Shown here piece by piece: positions 22,790 through 34,689 of a stretch of 64,000 bases of DNA. Numbering within the stretch: position 1 is the first letter of the stretch; the number at the start of each line of letters is the position of its first letter. The notes beneath the pieces are model-generated. The model made no database searches and had not been told where the DNA came from. It worked only from the letters and a program-made list of their open reading frames with translations. This DNA is from Paguma larvata (taxonomy: Eukaryota; Chordata; Mammalia; Carnivora; Viverridae): the NCBI GenBank assembly GCA_030068075.1, contig CM057832.1:74553502-74617501 (forward strand). Direction: 5' to 3'. The position numbers and the translations under genes are program-made.

Positions 22790-23165
22790 CTTCCTCCTCC
22801 TCCTCTATGACCTGCAATATTCCACATCTCAGTAAACAGCACCATTGTCCAGCTAACCAGAACCCCTGGAGTCATCCTTTACTTCTCCAGCCTGACCCCC
22901 CATCACCATCCAATCACCAAGCCCTATGTATGCTACTTCTTTAATATCTTCTGAATATAACCAATTTTCTCCATCACCATTACTATCCCCCAGGTCCACA
23001 TGAACACCGTCATCTCATGACTCGACTATGATCACACACGTGTCCACGGCTGCCCACTCATTCTCCACTCTGCAACAATTGATGGTTTAAAACATAAATC
23101 TCAATACACCACTCCCAGGATTAAAAGTTTTTTAGTCTCTTCCTCCATTGTTACTTGCAGTTTGA
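22790..23165 (+). mobile_element. L2 LINE fragment
   Basis: catcctttacttctccagcc, caatcaccaagccctatgta and actcattctccactctgcaa, then taaaacataaatctcaatac, follow the sense L2 3' region upstream of its terminus. Confidence 0.65.
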
Positions 23166-23819
23166 AAAAAAAAAAGAAAAGAAGATTTGTACTCATCTTA
23201 GGACTTTGAGGTTAACTGAGTGACTATAAATTGATGTGATATGTGTAATGGGTCAGGAGAAAAAGAAATCTTTTTCAGAAGGAGGAGGATAAGGTAGCAT
23301 AACAATGAATCAAAAAGCTAAATCCAATGCTGGAAAAAGGGAAAACGACAATACTGAGAAGCCAGCTTGAACCCCAAAGTCCAGATTAATGTGAAGGAAT
23401 GGAAGGCTCCAGATTGTACATTACAAAATAAAAGACAATAAATAGATGGGTTATTCAATACATATCACCATGTTGAAAAGTTTGAGGAATAAAGAGTAAT
23501 AGGCTTTTTTAAGAAAATAGCAAAATGAAACAATTGTTGGTACCAGGGGAAACAACATTATACAAAACAGTAAATGCAGTTGTTCAACACCACGGGGCCT
23601 CAGGTGTAAACACTATGAAATACTTATGCACACAAACTCTGAATAATAATGCAAGCAAGAGTCATATCTATCCACAGTAAGAGAATGGGGAACATATATA
23701 AGTGAATAGGTTCTCATTTACCATATTTGGAAGTTAGTAGTACTGCCTCAATTAGGAAAAAAAAAAAAGCTAAAAATAATCTTTTAAATACAGTATCTTA
23801 AAATACAAAGATAAATATA
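23166..23819. other. AT-rich sequence, probably old L1 debris
   Basis: A-rich with no confident family; some phrasing is L1-like but too diverged to align by eye. No gene. Confidence 0.35.
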
Positions 23820-23970
23820 AACAAAGCTAAAAATAATTTTACATGTTTGCCTCTGGAGGGTTTTGTTTAGGGAACAGTAAGAAAGAAGACTTCAGGTTTT
23901 CATTGAACAGTGCAGCACAATTTGGCTTTTCGAATTATGGCCATGTAATATTACTCTTAAGAAAATGTAT
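23820..23970 (+). mobile_element. Old L1 3' UTR fragment
   Basis: tgtttgcctctggagggttt followed by aacagtaag, ttttcattgaacag and an attatggccatgtaata block resembles the 3' end of old L1 families. Confidence 0.4.
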
Positions 23971-24089
23971 ATAAATATTTACGATGATAGGAATGATAAA
24001 ATATGCTGCTAAAATATTAATCAATGAAAACAATATTCATACCAGGCAAAATAAAGTCTTAGGCAAAAATGTTATTAAAAAAGAAGCCT

Positions 24090-24299
24090 TTTTTGATGTT
24101 TATTTATTGATTTTGAGAGGGAAAGAAAGCGCAGGAGCAGGGGAGGGGCAGAGAGAGTGGGGGACAGAGGAGCCCAAGCAGGCTCCACACTATCAGCACA
24201 GAGTCTGACACAGGGCTTGAACCCATGAACCGTGATATCATGACCTGAGCCAAAACCAAGAGTCAGACATTTAACCAACTAAACCACCCAGGCACCCCT
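24090..24299 (-). mobile_element. CAN-SINE, antisense
   Basis: tgatgtttatttattgattt, GA-rich segment and head end aaaccacccaggcacccc. Several substitutions make it older than average. No clear target duplication. Confidence 0.92.
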
Positions 24300-24489
24300 A
24301 GGAGGAAAAAAAAAATTTATTCAACGACAAAAAAGGAACAACTTCGCAGGAATTCATTATAACTGTATATCTGTAATCCTCTGACGACACTAATTCAGAA
24401 GGTAGAGAGTGAAATTGCATCCACAAGCAATTTGGAAGAGGAAAGGGACAGAGAAATGGGTACACTCAGCAGTTTCAGCATAGACCAGT

Positions 24490-24975
24490 ACTCACGAGAA
24501 ATGTTTTGTACATGATTATTCATAACATACATAAGTACGTATTAGCCAAAAACACGTAATACGTCATCAACAGGTGAGCACATAAACAAACTGTAGCATA
24601 TTCATAAATGGAAAGCTTCTGCAAAATCAAAAGGAAGTAACTACTGACCCCTTTACATTAATAAACCAAAAAAAAATCATTCTGAGTTAAAACAGCCAAA
24701 CACAAAAGACCACACACTTTATGATTCAATTGTTCGAGATTACAGAACAAACAAAACTAATCTACGGTAACAGCAAGTGAATTGCTGGTTGCCTGGGAAT
24801 GCAGGGGAGGTGGGAGGAGGGGGCTTGACAACAAAGAGGCATGAGGAAATTTTGGAGGTGACAGAAGTGTTCAGTGGCTTGACTGGGATGGTTACAGAGG
24901 TATGCACACTTGTCAAGACTCATTCATATACCCAGATACCTTATTCTTTGCAAATTATAGTTTAATAAATTAGGC
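24490..24975 (+). mobile_element. Old L1 3' end
   Basis: cagccaaacacaaaagacca, ggttgcctgggaatgcaggg and tttggaggtgacagaagtgt match the 3' UTR order of old (L1M-like) families. It runs to a tttaataaat end. Confidence 0.7.
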
Positions 24976-25001
24976 TGTTAATGTTTTAAAGGCAGGGCAT
25001 G

Positions 25002-25413
25002 TGTCTCTCTATAGCAGCTCAAGCTGCTATAACAAAATGCCATGTCCTGGATGGCTTAAACAGCAAATATTTATTGCCCACAGTTCTGGTGTCTTGAGAA
25101 GTCCAAGATCAAGGTGCTGGCAGAGTCCAGGTTTGGCCATGGCCATCTTCCTGGTTTGTAGGCAGCAGCCAGCCCTCTTCTTGCTGTATTCTCACTTGGT
25201 GGAAGGGTAAATAAAGTGGGAGACAGAGAGAGAAAGACAGAAAGCTCTCTGAACTCTGCCTATAAAGGCATTAATTCCATATAGAGGCTCTATCCTTCAG
25301 GACTTCATCTAAACCTAATTACTTCCCAAAGGCCCCACTTCAAACACCAGCACATTAAGATTAGAGTTTTCAACATATGAATCTGCGGGGACACCAACAT
25401 TCAATCCACAGCA
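25002..25413 (-). mobile_element. Solo LTR, MLT1/MaLR type, antisense
   Basis: Reads in reverse complement as an MLT1-like LTR. The plus strand shows aagctgctataacaaaatgc, gcttaaacagcaaatattta, agaagtccaagatcaaggtg and a tcaacatatgaatctgcggg end. Flanking gcatg (24997-25001) and acatg (25414-25418) are a 4-of-5 target duplication. No internal region. Confidence 0.88.
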
Positions 25414-25889
25414 ACATGGGGCTTTTCAAAGGGCCTCCGGCCTGGGACCTGGTAACTTGTAGACATTTCTCGGCAGTGGGACTGTGACTTGACAGAGCCA
25501 GACTACTTTAAGAAATCCCATGAAAAGGTGTTAAGTCCTGATAGAAAAGGATAGAACTCTTTGCTCCTGTGAGAGGTAACATGAGAGTGGTGATGGCCCA
25601 AAACCCACCTCGGGGGTCATGTTGGGTGGGAGAAATAGCACGAGCCAGTCAGGGCCACCAAGCAGTATGTTTTGGCACCAGCAGCAAGAGCAAAATTTAA
25701 TTAGCTTCTGAAGATGCTGCTGGAGGCTCCACTGAATTAGTTATGTTTCATTACCATAATTAATGTGATATAAACCCTTACTATTCTCCCTCCCATCCTA
25801 AAGCCGATGTGCTCTGGGGAAGTGAAATGTCCATCTATTTCATGGTGTTGTACTAGGACCAGGAAAAACACAGGAATAAGACTATAGAG
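25414..25889. other. Unique sequence with an ATTA-rich patch
   Basis: Around 25697-25775 several attag/ttaat/taatt cores are grouped (aatttaattagcttctgaag, ccataattaatgtgatataa), like homeodomain binding cores. This is a compositional observation only. Confidence 0.35.
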
Positions 25890-25990
25890 ACTGAACTGCT
25901 CTTAACCTCAGTTCCTCTTTTTTTTTAAGTGAAAATGTTGGTCTAGGTGATTCCCAAGGTCTCTCTTAATTTTATAATCTAAGGCATAGT
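25890..25990 (+). repeat. MIR-type fragment
   Basis: cttaacctcagttcctcttt, then tgttggtctaggtgattccc and an aaggtctctctta block match a MIR-type 3' half. Confidence 0.55.
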
Positions 25991-26137
25991 ACCTTCCCTT
26001 AAGGACCATGGAAGGGAATGACAGTCGTACATTTAATAATAAAAAATAAATAAAACATCAGTACTTACATACACAGAAAACTCAAGAAAATCACTTCTAA
26101 CTACCATATCATATTAATTGTTGATATTAAATTATCC

Positions 26138-26166
26138 TAATTACTATAATTATAGTATAGTAATTA
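26138..26166. repeat. Perfect 11-bp AT-rich inverted repeat
   Basis: Arms taattactata (26138-26148) and tatagtaatta (26156-26166) are exact reverse complements separated by 7 bases. Could extrude as a hairpin, or be chance in AT-rich DNA. Confidence 0.85.
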
Positions 26167-26439
26167 TAATTAATTATTAAATATGTATGAGATTTTAGTA
26201 CAGTGAATGGAAACAAGATAATTACATTTATCTATGTCATCTCTTTATCTCCCTATGAATTCCAGCAACGACTGGCTAGTAACTATAAGGTAATAAGAAT
26301 AAAAACATCACATTGAAATAAGAGAAAAGAGCATCAGTCAGCCGGGAACAACCATAACAAGAAATTTGCAAAATCCACACAGCTATAAACTTTCCAGACA
26401 GCTATAAAAGAGCTGAGTAAATAAAAGGAGTCATAAAAT

Positions 26440-27945
26440 ATCCCTGGATGAATATTTCCTGGATGGAAAGTCTGAACTCAGTTGATCTCACACATCTCCT
26501 TTTAGCTATCATTCTCTTCTATTCTTCCCTTCACGATCCAAATTTTTTGAGCTGTCTTCATCGCCCATCTCCATTTCTTCCTTCCCATTTACTCTCCAAC
26601 TCAATGCAATCTGTCTTATGCCCTATCTCTAGGCCACAAAAATTCTTCTTTTCAAGGTCACTAACACCATACTTATTCCTAAGGCCAAGGACAACTTTGC
26701 ATGAATGATCTTTCCTGATATCACAGGAACACATGACAATGTCGTCAGTCCCCTTTCTAAGAAACCATCTTCATCTACTTCCAAGAGACATCTGTTTGTC
26801 TGCCCTCTTCTGGCTGCTTGTTCTCTTTCATTTCGTGGCTCCCCATCCTCATGCCTGAACCTTAAATACTGGTGTTTCCTTAGAGCCTCTGTAATTTTCA
26901 CTCTGCAGACCCCATCTGGAAGATCACACCACTCATATAGCTTCACCCATTCTTTAAATACTGAAGACATCCAGATTTGTACTCCATATTATCTCATTCT
27001 CATCCAGACCTCAATAGCCTATTGGATGTGTAGTTTGAAGTATACAACACACATCTCAAACACAACGTATGCAAAAATTAGCATTTTCCCAGGTCATACT
27101 TCCCTGTCCTGCATTCCCTCTCAATGAATAGAACCAACAGGTACCCAAATGCCAGCTCTGATTCCTCCCTCTCCCTTATTTTAAATGCCTAATCAATCAC
27201 CAATTTTTGTTCATTTTTGCCTCCTAAATATCTCTCAAATATACCACATATGTTAAATCTTTTCACATCTCTTCGTTCCTGGCACCACTATCCTAGCTGA
27301 GGCCACCCATCATTTTTCTTTTCTTCTGATTTATTAGAAAACCTGATTTCTCTGTCACAATTTTTTGCCTCCATTCCAACTGATCTTTTGTATTGCAGCC
27401 AAACAGGTCATTCCTGAAGGTGAATCTGGTCAAGTCACTCTCTTACTTAAACCAATGATTCCCCATGATCTTCAGGGTCAAGGGTTAATGTAGTTTGGCC
27501 CCTCTTGGCAAGGTCCCTGTCCAGAACCAACCCTCCGCACTCTTCCCCAGGCATACAGAATTATTTTCAGTTTCTCAAATGCATCAGGTCCTCTACCGAC
27601 TTGGATTTTACGGCAGCTATTGCATCTACCTTCACCTACTTGTCTCTCATCTGTTTGCCTGCCTGCCATAAACCTCAGGACTTAACTTAAATGTCATTCA
27701 TCTAGAAGGCCTCACTGATTCCGAGCCTGGGGTAAACTCTTATCATATGTCCCCCCAACACCTTGTGCCTCTCTTCTCATCACTCATGTTGCACCGGGTT
27801 GTACACATCAATTACTCTCCTGTTTCCTTCTCTAGAAACCGTGAATGTGAGAACAGGAACTATGTCCATCCAGTACGTGGCTGTATCCTCATGTCATACA
27901 CAGTTTCTGACATGTAGTAGGTGCTCAATAGTTATGGGATAAAAT
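26440..27945 (+). mobile_element. L2 LINE, long decayed sense copy
   Basis: About 1.5 kb in L2 order: RT-region remnants near 26900-27100 (cccattctttaaatactgaa, then gacatccagatttgtactcc and an acacatctcaaacacaacg block), then ggtcaagtcactctcttact, aacctcaggacttaacttaa and a terminal gacatgtagtaggtgctcaa. Frames are broken (longest 140 codons, 26705-27127), so it is a fossil. It covers nearly the same portion of L2 as the minus-strand copy at 10.7-13.25 kb. Confidence 0.85.
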
Positions 27946-28003
27946 ATTAATTGTAAACCTATAATAACAACGATAGTAATATTGGTACAAGAATCGACGA
28001 ATC

Positions 28004-28220
28004 GGGGCACCTGGGTGGCTCAGTCAGTTATGCATCTGACTCTTGGTTTCAGCTCAGGTCACAATCTCCCAGTTCTTGAGTTCAAGCCCTGCATGGGGCT
28101 CTGCTCTGACAGTGCAGAGTTTGCTTAGGAATCTCTCTCTCTCCCTCTCTCTGTATCTCCCCTCTTACACTATCTCTGTCTTTCTCAAAATAAATAAATG
28201 AATAAAACTTAAAAAAAAAA
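28004..28220 (+). mobile_element. CAN-SINE
   Basis: Head ggggcacctgggtggctcag, CT-rich segment and A-rich tail with aaataaataaatg. Flanks near 27990 and 28221 are only loosely alike (agaatcgacgaat, agaacggattgat). Confidence 0.93.
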
Positions 28221-28340
28221 AGAACGGATTGATGGGTCAATGAAATATACCAAAAGCCCAAAAACAGATCCTTAGGAGACAGAGAATTTAACAGAATTTA
28301 GTGAAAGTATTGTAAACAAGTGAAGGAAAACAAGAATTCC

Positions 28341-28573
28341 TTTTTATTTCTTTTTTTCTGTTTAATGTTTATTTATTTTCGAGAGAGAGAGAGACAGAGC
28401 ATGAGCAGCGAATGGACAGAGAGAGAGGGAGAGGGAGACAGAGAATCCAAAGCAGCCTCCAGGCTCCAAACTGTTAGCACAGAGCCCGACGCGGAGCTTG
28501 AACTCACGAACCACGAGATCATGACCTGAGCCAAAGTCAGAGGCTTAACCGACTGAGCCACCCAGATGCCCCA
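28341..28573 (-). mobile_element. CAN-SINE, antisense
   Basis: Oligo-T, (GA)n segment, head end gagccacccagatgcccc. The flanks gaaaacaagaattcc (28326-28340) and gaaaataagaatttc (28574-28588) are a 13-of-15 target duplication. Confidence 0.95.
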
Positions 28574-28849
28574 GAAAATAAGAATTTCTGTTACTATTCG
28601 CTAACTTTTGGGGTAAGGAGTGGAGAAAGCTTTGCTAAGGTTACAGTTTATGGAAAATGCCAACAGAAAATGCATTTGATTCCATAAGCACTTACATGAC
28701 TGTCACATTTGTCATCACAAACGTCGTGAGCCAAATTAAAAGGCAAATTGAAAGTGGGGGCATAAAAGTATGTTCATTAAATATGAGAGACAAAGAGTTA
28801 AAATGCTTTTTATGTAGTTATCTCAGATTTTAAGAAAAAAGCGTTGATC

Positions 28850-29200
28850 CCAGATAAATCACCAAGGACACAAGGAAACATAAGAGAAATTAATAATGAA
28901 CCAAAAAATTCAACTTCAGTGATAATCAAAGAAATGCAAATGTTAAAAATGAGCATCTTTTAACCTTCACGTTAGTAAATAATTTTAATGTAAGAATTCT
29001 AAGTATATGAGACATTTTTGGAGGAGTGAGAAATTGATACACCTCTCTGGCAAGCAGTTTGCAATATCTATCAAGACTCCTTAGAATCTAGAATTATTTG
29101 GCATTCAAGGAATCAAGCCTAAAGATAAAATCCAAAGGGAAAAATTTTTGTTCACACAAATATTAATCACACTGTTATTTATGATCACGTAAAATCAGGA
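28850..29200 (+). mobile_element. Old L1 fragment (part 1)
   Basis: tcagtgataatcaaagaaat, ctctctggcaagcagtttgc and tcaagcctaaagataaaatc resemble late ORF2 of old L1/HAL1-type elements. A SINE interrupts it at 29201. Confidence 0.5.
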
Positions 29201-29253
29201 AAAAAATTTAATGTTTATTTAAGAGAGAGAGAGAGAATGGGATGGGGAGGGGC

Positions 29254-29284
<31 letters not shown>

Positions 29285-29405
29285 ATCCCAAGTAGGCTCT
29301 GTCCTTTCAGTATTGAGACTGACGCGGGGCTCAATCTCATGAGATCATATCCTGAGTTGAAATCAAGAGTCAGACACTTAACCAACTGAGCCACCCAGGT
29401 GGCCC
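29201..29405 (-). mobile_element. CAN-SINE inside old L1
   Basis: Antisense SINE with an expanded (GA)n tract near 29253-29280 and head end gccacccaggtggccc. No exact target duplication was seen, though both flanks are A-rich. Confidence 0.92.
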
Positions 29406-29409
29406 TAGG

Positions 29410-29700
29410 GGGTAAAAAAAAAAATTATTAAAGGGTAAGAAACTGGTTAAGTAAATTTTAGCATATCTACAAACTAGAATGCTTCGCAACCTTAGATAGG
29501 CACACAGATAGGGAGGTAAACAGATAAAAAATGAGATTACCGTTGTAAAATTAAGTATGCACAAACATTTGCAAAGAGGCCACAAAGAAAGAAATATGTT
29601 AGATATGCTTCCCTCTAGCTTGAGAAAGAGACTCTTTTCTTTTTAGATGTTTCTGTATTTCCACATTTTCTATACTATGCATTATTTTTTATAATCCACC
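29410..29700 (+). mobile_element. Old L1 fragment (part 2)
   Basis: ggttaagtaaattttagcat, then tagaatgcttcgcaacc and a tgtttctgtatttccacattttc-like end, resume old L1 3' sequence after the SINE. Confidence 0.5.
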
Positions 29701-30227
29701 AAAACAAAAATGAGAAAGATGGACTGTGAGACTCCGAGAAAGCGAGCTTGATCGTATAAAAAGCATCTAGACGGATGAAGCCAGGTATTGATTTTGGCAC
29801 TGAAAACTCCCTCGGGCTGTAAATGTGGGTGAATCCTAGAGCCGGACAATGTGACTGAAGGATGTCTTGCACTGACTGTCAGCATAGTGAGGGCTCGGGA
29901 ACTAGAAAAGCATTAAGGGGGTGCGCCTGAGGCCCCAGGGTAGGGTCTAGAAACCAAAGGAGGGGAAAACGGAGAACTGGGAAACATCAAAGGGACCCCA
30001 AGGGTCCTGAAATTAGGGAGCCTGGAATCACAGATGGGGGTATAGGTGATGGGCCTGTAGACTTAGGAAACAGGAGCTTACAACAACCCACACAGCTCAA
30101 GGAAGAGCTCAAATAAGCTAGAGATGAGGCCACCTTGTTACAAGCCTGTGTCAAAGTCAAAACATGGCATTCCAGAAAATCCCTTAAAAGTGATGATGCT
30201 TAACTCTGAACATAAGAATACTGACTT
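29701..30227. other. Unique sequence with one half of a short duplication
   Basis: No gene or repeat family recognised. Bases 30022-30057 recur at 30897-30932 with 34 of 36 identities. Confidence 0.5.
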
Positions 30228-30411
30228 GGGGGTGCCTGGGTGACTCTGTCAGTTAAGCGTCCAACTCTTGGTTTCCACTCAGGTCCTGATCTCATGGTTT
30301 ATGGGTTTGAGCCCCATCTGAGGCTCTGTGCTGACAGCATAGAACTTGCTTGGGATTCTGTCTCCCCCTCTCTCTGTCAAAAATAAATAAATAAACATTA
30401 AAAATTTTTTT
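30228..30411 (+). mobile_element. CAN-SINE
   Basis: Head gggtgcctgggtgactctgt, short CT segment and tail aataaataaataaacattaa. Flanks agaatactgacttg (30215-30228) and agaatgtggacttg (30414-30427) form an imperfect target duplication. Confidence 0.93.
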
Positions 30412-30594
30412 TTAGAATGTGGACTTGAAAGGGAGCCTGGAGAAGAGGAGGCTTCAAGGAGCCTACAAGAAGAGAAGACTTAAAAGGTGCACACGTGCTA
30501 GGGAAACAGGGTGATCAGTGGTCTTTGCTCAAAGTTCTGTCTTCCTCCATACGATACTAGCATTAAAATGAGCTTTAAAGCATCAAGACAGTGG

Positions 30595-31110
30595 ATTTGC
30601 TAGAATCCAGTTCACTCGCAGTGACAGAAACACTAAAATAAGAATGATTTAAATAATTGAGAAGTTTGTTTTTCTCTACAACAGAAGTCAAGGGGTAGGC
30701 AGTCCTGCTGAGTAGTCTGTGTATGGTATCAGGGACTCAAGCTCCCGCTACCTTATTGCCTTGCCACGCATCAACTCCATTCTCAATGCCACCTCCAGTC
30801 TTGAGATAGCTCCTCCAGTTCGGGCCATCTTATCTCCATGCTGATCAGCAATGGAAAAAGGAAAAGTTGAGAATGGTTAGGCGAGACTTCCAGATGCTGG
30901 AATCACAGATGGGGGCATAGGTTATGGGCCTGACACTTCTGTTTATGGCCCATAGCCAGAACTTAGTCACAGGGCCACACGTAGATGCAAGAGAAGCTGG
31001 GAAATGTAGTATTTATTCTCACTGGCTACGTGCCCAGCTCCACACTCTACTACTACAGAAGTTGGGGGAGAGGGTGCTAGGGAATAAGCAGCAGTTTCTT
31101 CCAAAGAGAG
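30595..31110 (+). repeat. Ancient dispersed repeat, family not named
   Basis: Starts near tgctagaatccagttcactc and contains aagtttgtttttctctacaa, agccagaacttagtcacagg and agagaagctgggaaatgtag. These blocks occur in this order in a common old mammalian repeat. A foreign-looking 36-base phrase at 30897-30932 interrupts the expected order. Confidence 0.6.
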
Positions 31111-31894
31111 ATTTCAATAAATGAAATATGAGGCGAGAATTCCGGAAAAGGGGGACGTTTTGTGCAAAGTCAAAGAGAAGTGAAGAGCATCATGGACCTA
31201 GGACCTAGTGAACACCACCCACCAGCTGGGGACTGCCTGATTCTGACACGGGTAAGCTTTAGCTTCCCAATCTGTCTCCTGGGGGTGGGTGAGGGACCGA
31301 GGACACCAGGATCACGTTACTTTTCTCGCCTCCTTACTGTCTGAATTCGTTGTAATTTGCCTCAGTTAAGACACTCCCAGTAGTGTTGGTAGTTTGTTTT
31401 TTATAGCACTTACTGCTCCTAGTTTGTTCTCATCTCCAGAGGACTGTTAAAATGACTCAAACATCTACAAGGATGCAAATGGCAAGCGGCCGGGTAGATA
31501 CTTACCCTGGATTTAAAAGGCGCAGGTTTGCCAACGTTAGCTACCCATAACCAGAGGTCTAAGCCAACCCGCCTGGCCCAAACTGGTCATTTTTGTCCTC
31601 GACGATGCTGCATCCAAGAATACAAGTTAAAGAGGCATACAACATTCAAAGGTGAGATAAGTGAGAAGTCATTCCAGCACGTCAGACGGTTATGTCTCAC
31701 GGAGCCAGGAAAACAGCATTTTGTGCAAAGCGTGATTGCTTCATTGCTTCATTTCCAGTAAACTTGATTCGAAACAGGGGAGATCTTTCCCTTAACCCTG
31801 TCCCTTAGCCCTGATTCCAGAAAATAAACATGACGACATTTATCTGGCCCTTGGGTGGGTCTCGAAACTTTTGGACACATGCCTTTCTATTTTG
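31111..31894. other. Unique intergenic sequence
   Basis: No recognisable repeat or coding gene. Frames of 60-77 codons (31162-31344, 31528-31761) have no homology I can see. Confidence 0.45.
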
Positions 31895-32010
31895 CTGCAA
31901 CCAAATGCCTTGAGCAAAGTGTGGTCAACAATGCGGTGGCAGAAAATTGAACCCACTTAGGCACTCGGAGTCAAGTGTTCTTATCCATAAAGCACAGCAT
32001 CATGGTGAAT
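31895..32010 (-). repeat. MIR fragment, antisense
   Basis: gcggtggcagaaaattgaac, then cccacttaggcactcgg and a gtgttcttatccataaagca block match the antisense MIR head. Confidence 0.65.
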
Positions 32011-32829
32011 TCGTAAGAGTCTTAGTGATGAGGGCACATGTGTCTCTCAAGAAACCACCAGACGGGCTGCGAAATAGCCAGCTCTTGCAATATTCAGTGT
32101 GTAGCTAATGATACCTTTGGGGGAAAACCTTTGGCAGAGAAGGACATGGCCGAACAGCTGGAATGAGTTACCTGCTAGGCAAAAAACTGGTCCTGGCCCT
32201 GTTCACACTGCAAACATCTTTACGCCCTCCATTTAAGAACCATTATCTACAGGGAACTTAATTACCAGTTCTCATTGTTGTGCTCTGGTATTTTCCTACA
32301 GCACACAAGCTTGCTGCATTAAAATCTTTACCCTGGAAACAGCTGGCTCAGCTCAAACAGCTGATCAGAAATGAGAGTCCTGCTTATTCCTTGACAAGTT
32401 TCATATACGAGCCTGAAATCAGGGGATCAAATCCCCTACAGCCCTGGGACTTTTCTTGGGACAGAGTGCTTTTGTCATGTTCCTAGTCTTCTTCACTTCA
32501 CAATTATGATACAGAAGAATTAAGAATCATCTTCTTTTGAGCATTTCCACAGACATAACATATATGCCCTTCATTCGTTTGTGGGCCAGCTGCAATCTTT
32601 TTGCCATCTCCAGCCCCACTTCTCATAGATATTTAACTGGCAAACGCAGTGAGCGGAGCAGTGGGATAATGTGCTATCATTTGTGTTGAAAAAATAAATA
32701 AAACTTAGACCATGCTTTACATATAATTGCACCCCACCTAAGTTGTTCACATGGGATTATGTTAGAGAACATAGTTACAAGCCAGAATCAGTTTGGGGTA
32801 GCAGGTAGGTAATTTAAGAAACATGGTCT
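32011..32829. other. Unique intergenic sequence
   Basis: Nothing recognisable beyond a short A-rich stretch near 32687-32702. Confidence 0.4.
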
Positions 32830-33085
32830 TTCTACTCAGTCATAAAAATGAATGAGATCTCACCATGCAACAACAGATAGACGGAGCGAGTCAGTTAAAG
32901 ACAAATACCATATATTTTTACTCATATGTGGAATTTAAGAAAGCAACTAAACAAAAAGAGACAAACAAAAATCAAAATCTTGAATACAGAGAAGAAACCG
33001 ATAGTTACCTGAGGAGAGGTGGGTGGAGAGATGGGTGAAATAGATAAAGGAGATTTAGGGTACACTTATGATGGTGAGCCCTAAT
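32830..33085 (+). mobile_element. L1 3' fragment
   Basis: ctactcagtcataaaaatga, tactcatatgtggaatttaa and aggagaggtgggtggagaga are late ORF2 and 3' UTR of a carnivore L1. It is truncated at both ends. Confidence 0.82.
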
Positions 33086-33129
33086 TACAAACAGGAAAAA
33101 AGAAACAAGGTTTTTCCATGTGCATGCAG

Positions 33130-33270
33130 GTGAGGCTACTGACTCATGATTTGGAGACAGGGGTCCCAGGTTTGAGGCAGGATCTGCATTTTATGTGAAC
33201 AGTATCAAATTTCTAAGTTTCTCTGATCCCTAGCTTCCTGACCTAGACAAAATGGCAGCAATAATCACTG
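33130..33270 (+). repeat. MIR-like fragment
   Basis: ggtcccaggtttgaggcagg, then atctgcattttatg and a ctagcttcctgacctagaca block, followed by aaaatggc, suggest a diverged sense MIR. Confidence 0.5.
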
Positions 33271-33344
33271 TCAACACTGTTGTTACATTATGCTCTCGGA
33301 ATGGTCGTTAAAATTAACAGAGCATTGTGTAACTTTTCTATCTC

Positions 33345-33470
33345 CATATCCTTGCCAACATTTATCATTTCTATCTTTTTGATAAGAGCCATTCTAACAG
33401 GTGTGAGGTGATACCTCAGTGTGGTTTTGATGGGCATTGACCTGATGATTAGTGATACTGATCAACAAAT
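33345..33470 (-). mobile_element. L1 fragment, antisense
   Basis: tcatttctatctttttgata, gccattctaacaggtgtgag and ttgacctgatgattagtgat match antisense L1 ORF2. Nearly the same wording recurs at 35450-35555 inside a longer antisense L1. Confidence 0.8.
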
Positions 33471-34689
33471 GAAACAAACGTGCTTTCGGTTGGTTGGAGT
33501 CTTCTCCCAATGGTGGGGAAGCAGCTATCTAAGACCACCTGTCACTCACCTCTAAGGCCTGGGGCCAAAACTCCTGCCCTAGATAACAGATTAGCTGAGA
33601 TCCGTGGCCTCATCTGGAGCAAATGAGCGGCTTCCCCTCTGCCTCCCAGAGAGCTTTACCGCCACATCTTGGTCACATGCACTGAGGAACTGAGCCAACC
33701 AGCCACAGTTATGCTGATACTTTGGTCCTCTGAAAACATACCCGTTTGCAACCAAATGTGCTCAAGTTCATAGAAACTGGCGTCTGAGTTGGTTTTAAGA
33801 AAAAAGTTTATGATCTGGCCGAATGCATTGGTGGTGAAAACCTAGCAAGAGAACAAAAAGCTTGCCTACTAGTTAAGGAAGGAGGTGAGTCCAGTGACTG
33901 TGTTGGACTGACTGTCCATGGCTTGAAGAAGACAGCTTTCCCAACGTGCTGCAATTTGTGGACTGCTTGGCATGGACCTCCACAAATCAGACTATTGGCA
34001 TCTTTTTGTTAAGTCTCCCTTAGCTTTCCGGAGAGAAAGCCATTAGAAGAAACCATTTCCCCCTTTTGTTAGTTTGATTCATGCTCCAACCTCCTCTAAA
34101 CCATTAGGGGATGAAAATGTTCATTAACACCAGGCCCTCTTTGAAGGGTAAGTGGCGGGTAAGTGAGGGCCTATTCCTTCCTCTACTTCAAGGACAGCTT
34201 AAGGAAAAAGTCAACACAAAGGGCAAGAGGGAAAAATGTGGGAGCAAAGGCCACATGATCAGACCTCGTTTAATTATTCAAATTTTATTTTGAAGCCAAA
34301 TTTTCAGCAACATAGCTCGCTTTCACTTAGGGGCATTAGGAAAGAAACAATATTGTGTAAGCAGTTGACCAATTTTCAGTCACCTATAAGTCAGGTTCAA
34401 AATTTCGCTGTATCTGGGACCTCCAAATACATTAAAATAAGGGAAAATAGCAATATTCAGAATAACATGAATAATATAGTACCATTTAGGTTTAAAAAAA
34501 AAAACCCTACATAAAAATACACACATACACACACACACACACGCACACTACAATGAACATAATACATCCCTGAAAATACCAACAAAGAAATTTTTTACTG
34601 TAGTTGCCCTTATAGAAAATTTGGACAGGAAAAACCAAGGTATAGCTTTCTGTAATTTTTTAATATTGTACCATTTGTATATACTACCT
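33471..34689. other. Unique intergenic sequence with a (CA)n tract
   Basis: No gene recognised. A compound (CA)n microsatellite lies at about 34519-34548. Confidence 0.45.

Noticed and set aside
26705..27127. 140-codon plus-strand frame as a gene
   Set aside because: It lies within a sense L2 fossil and corresponds to degenerate RT and 3' sequence.
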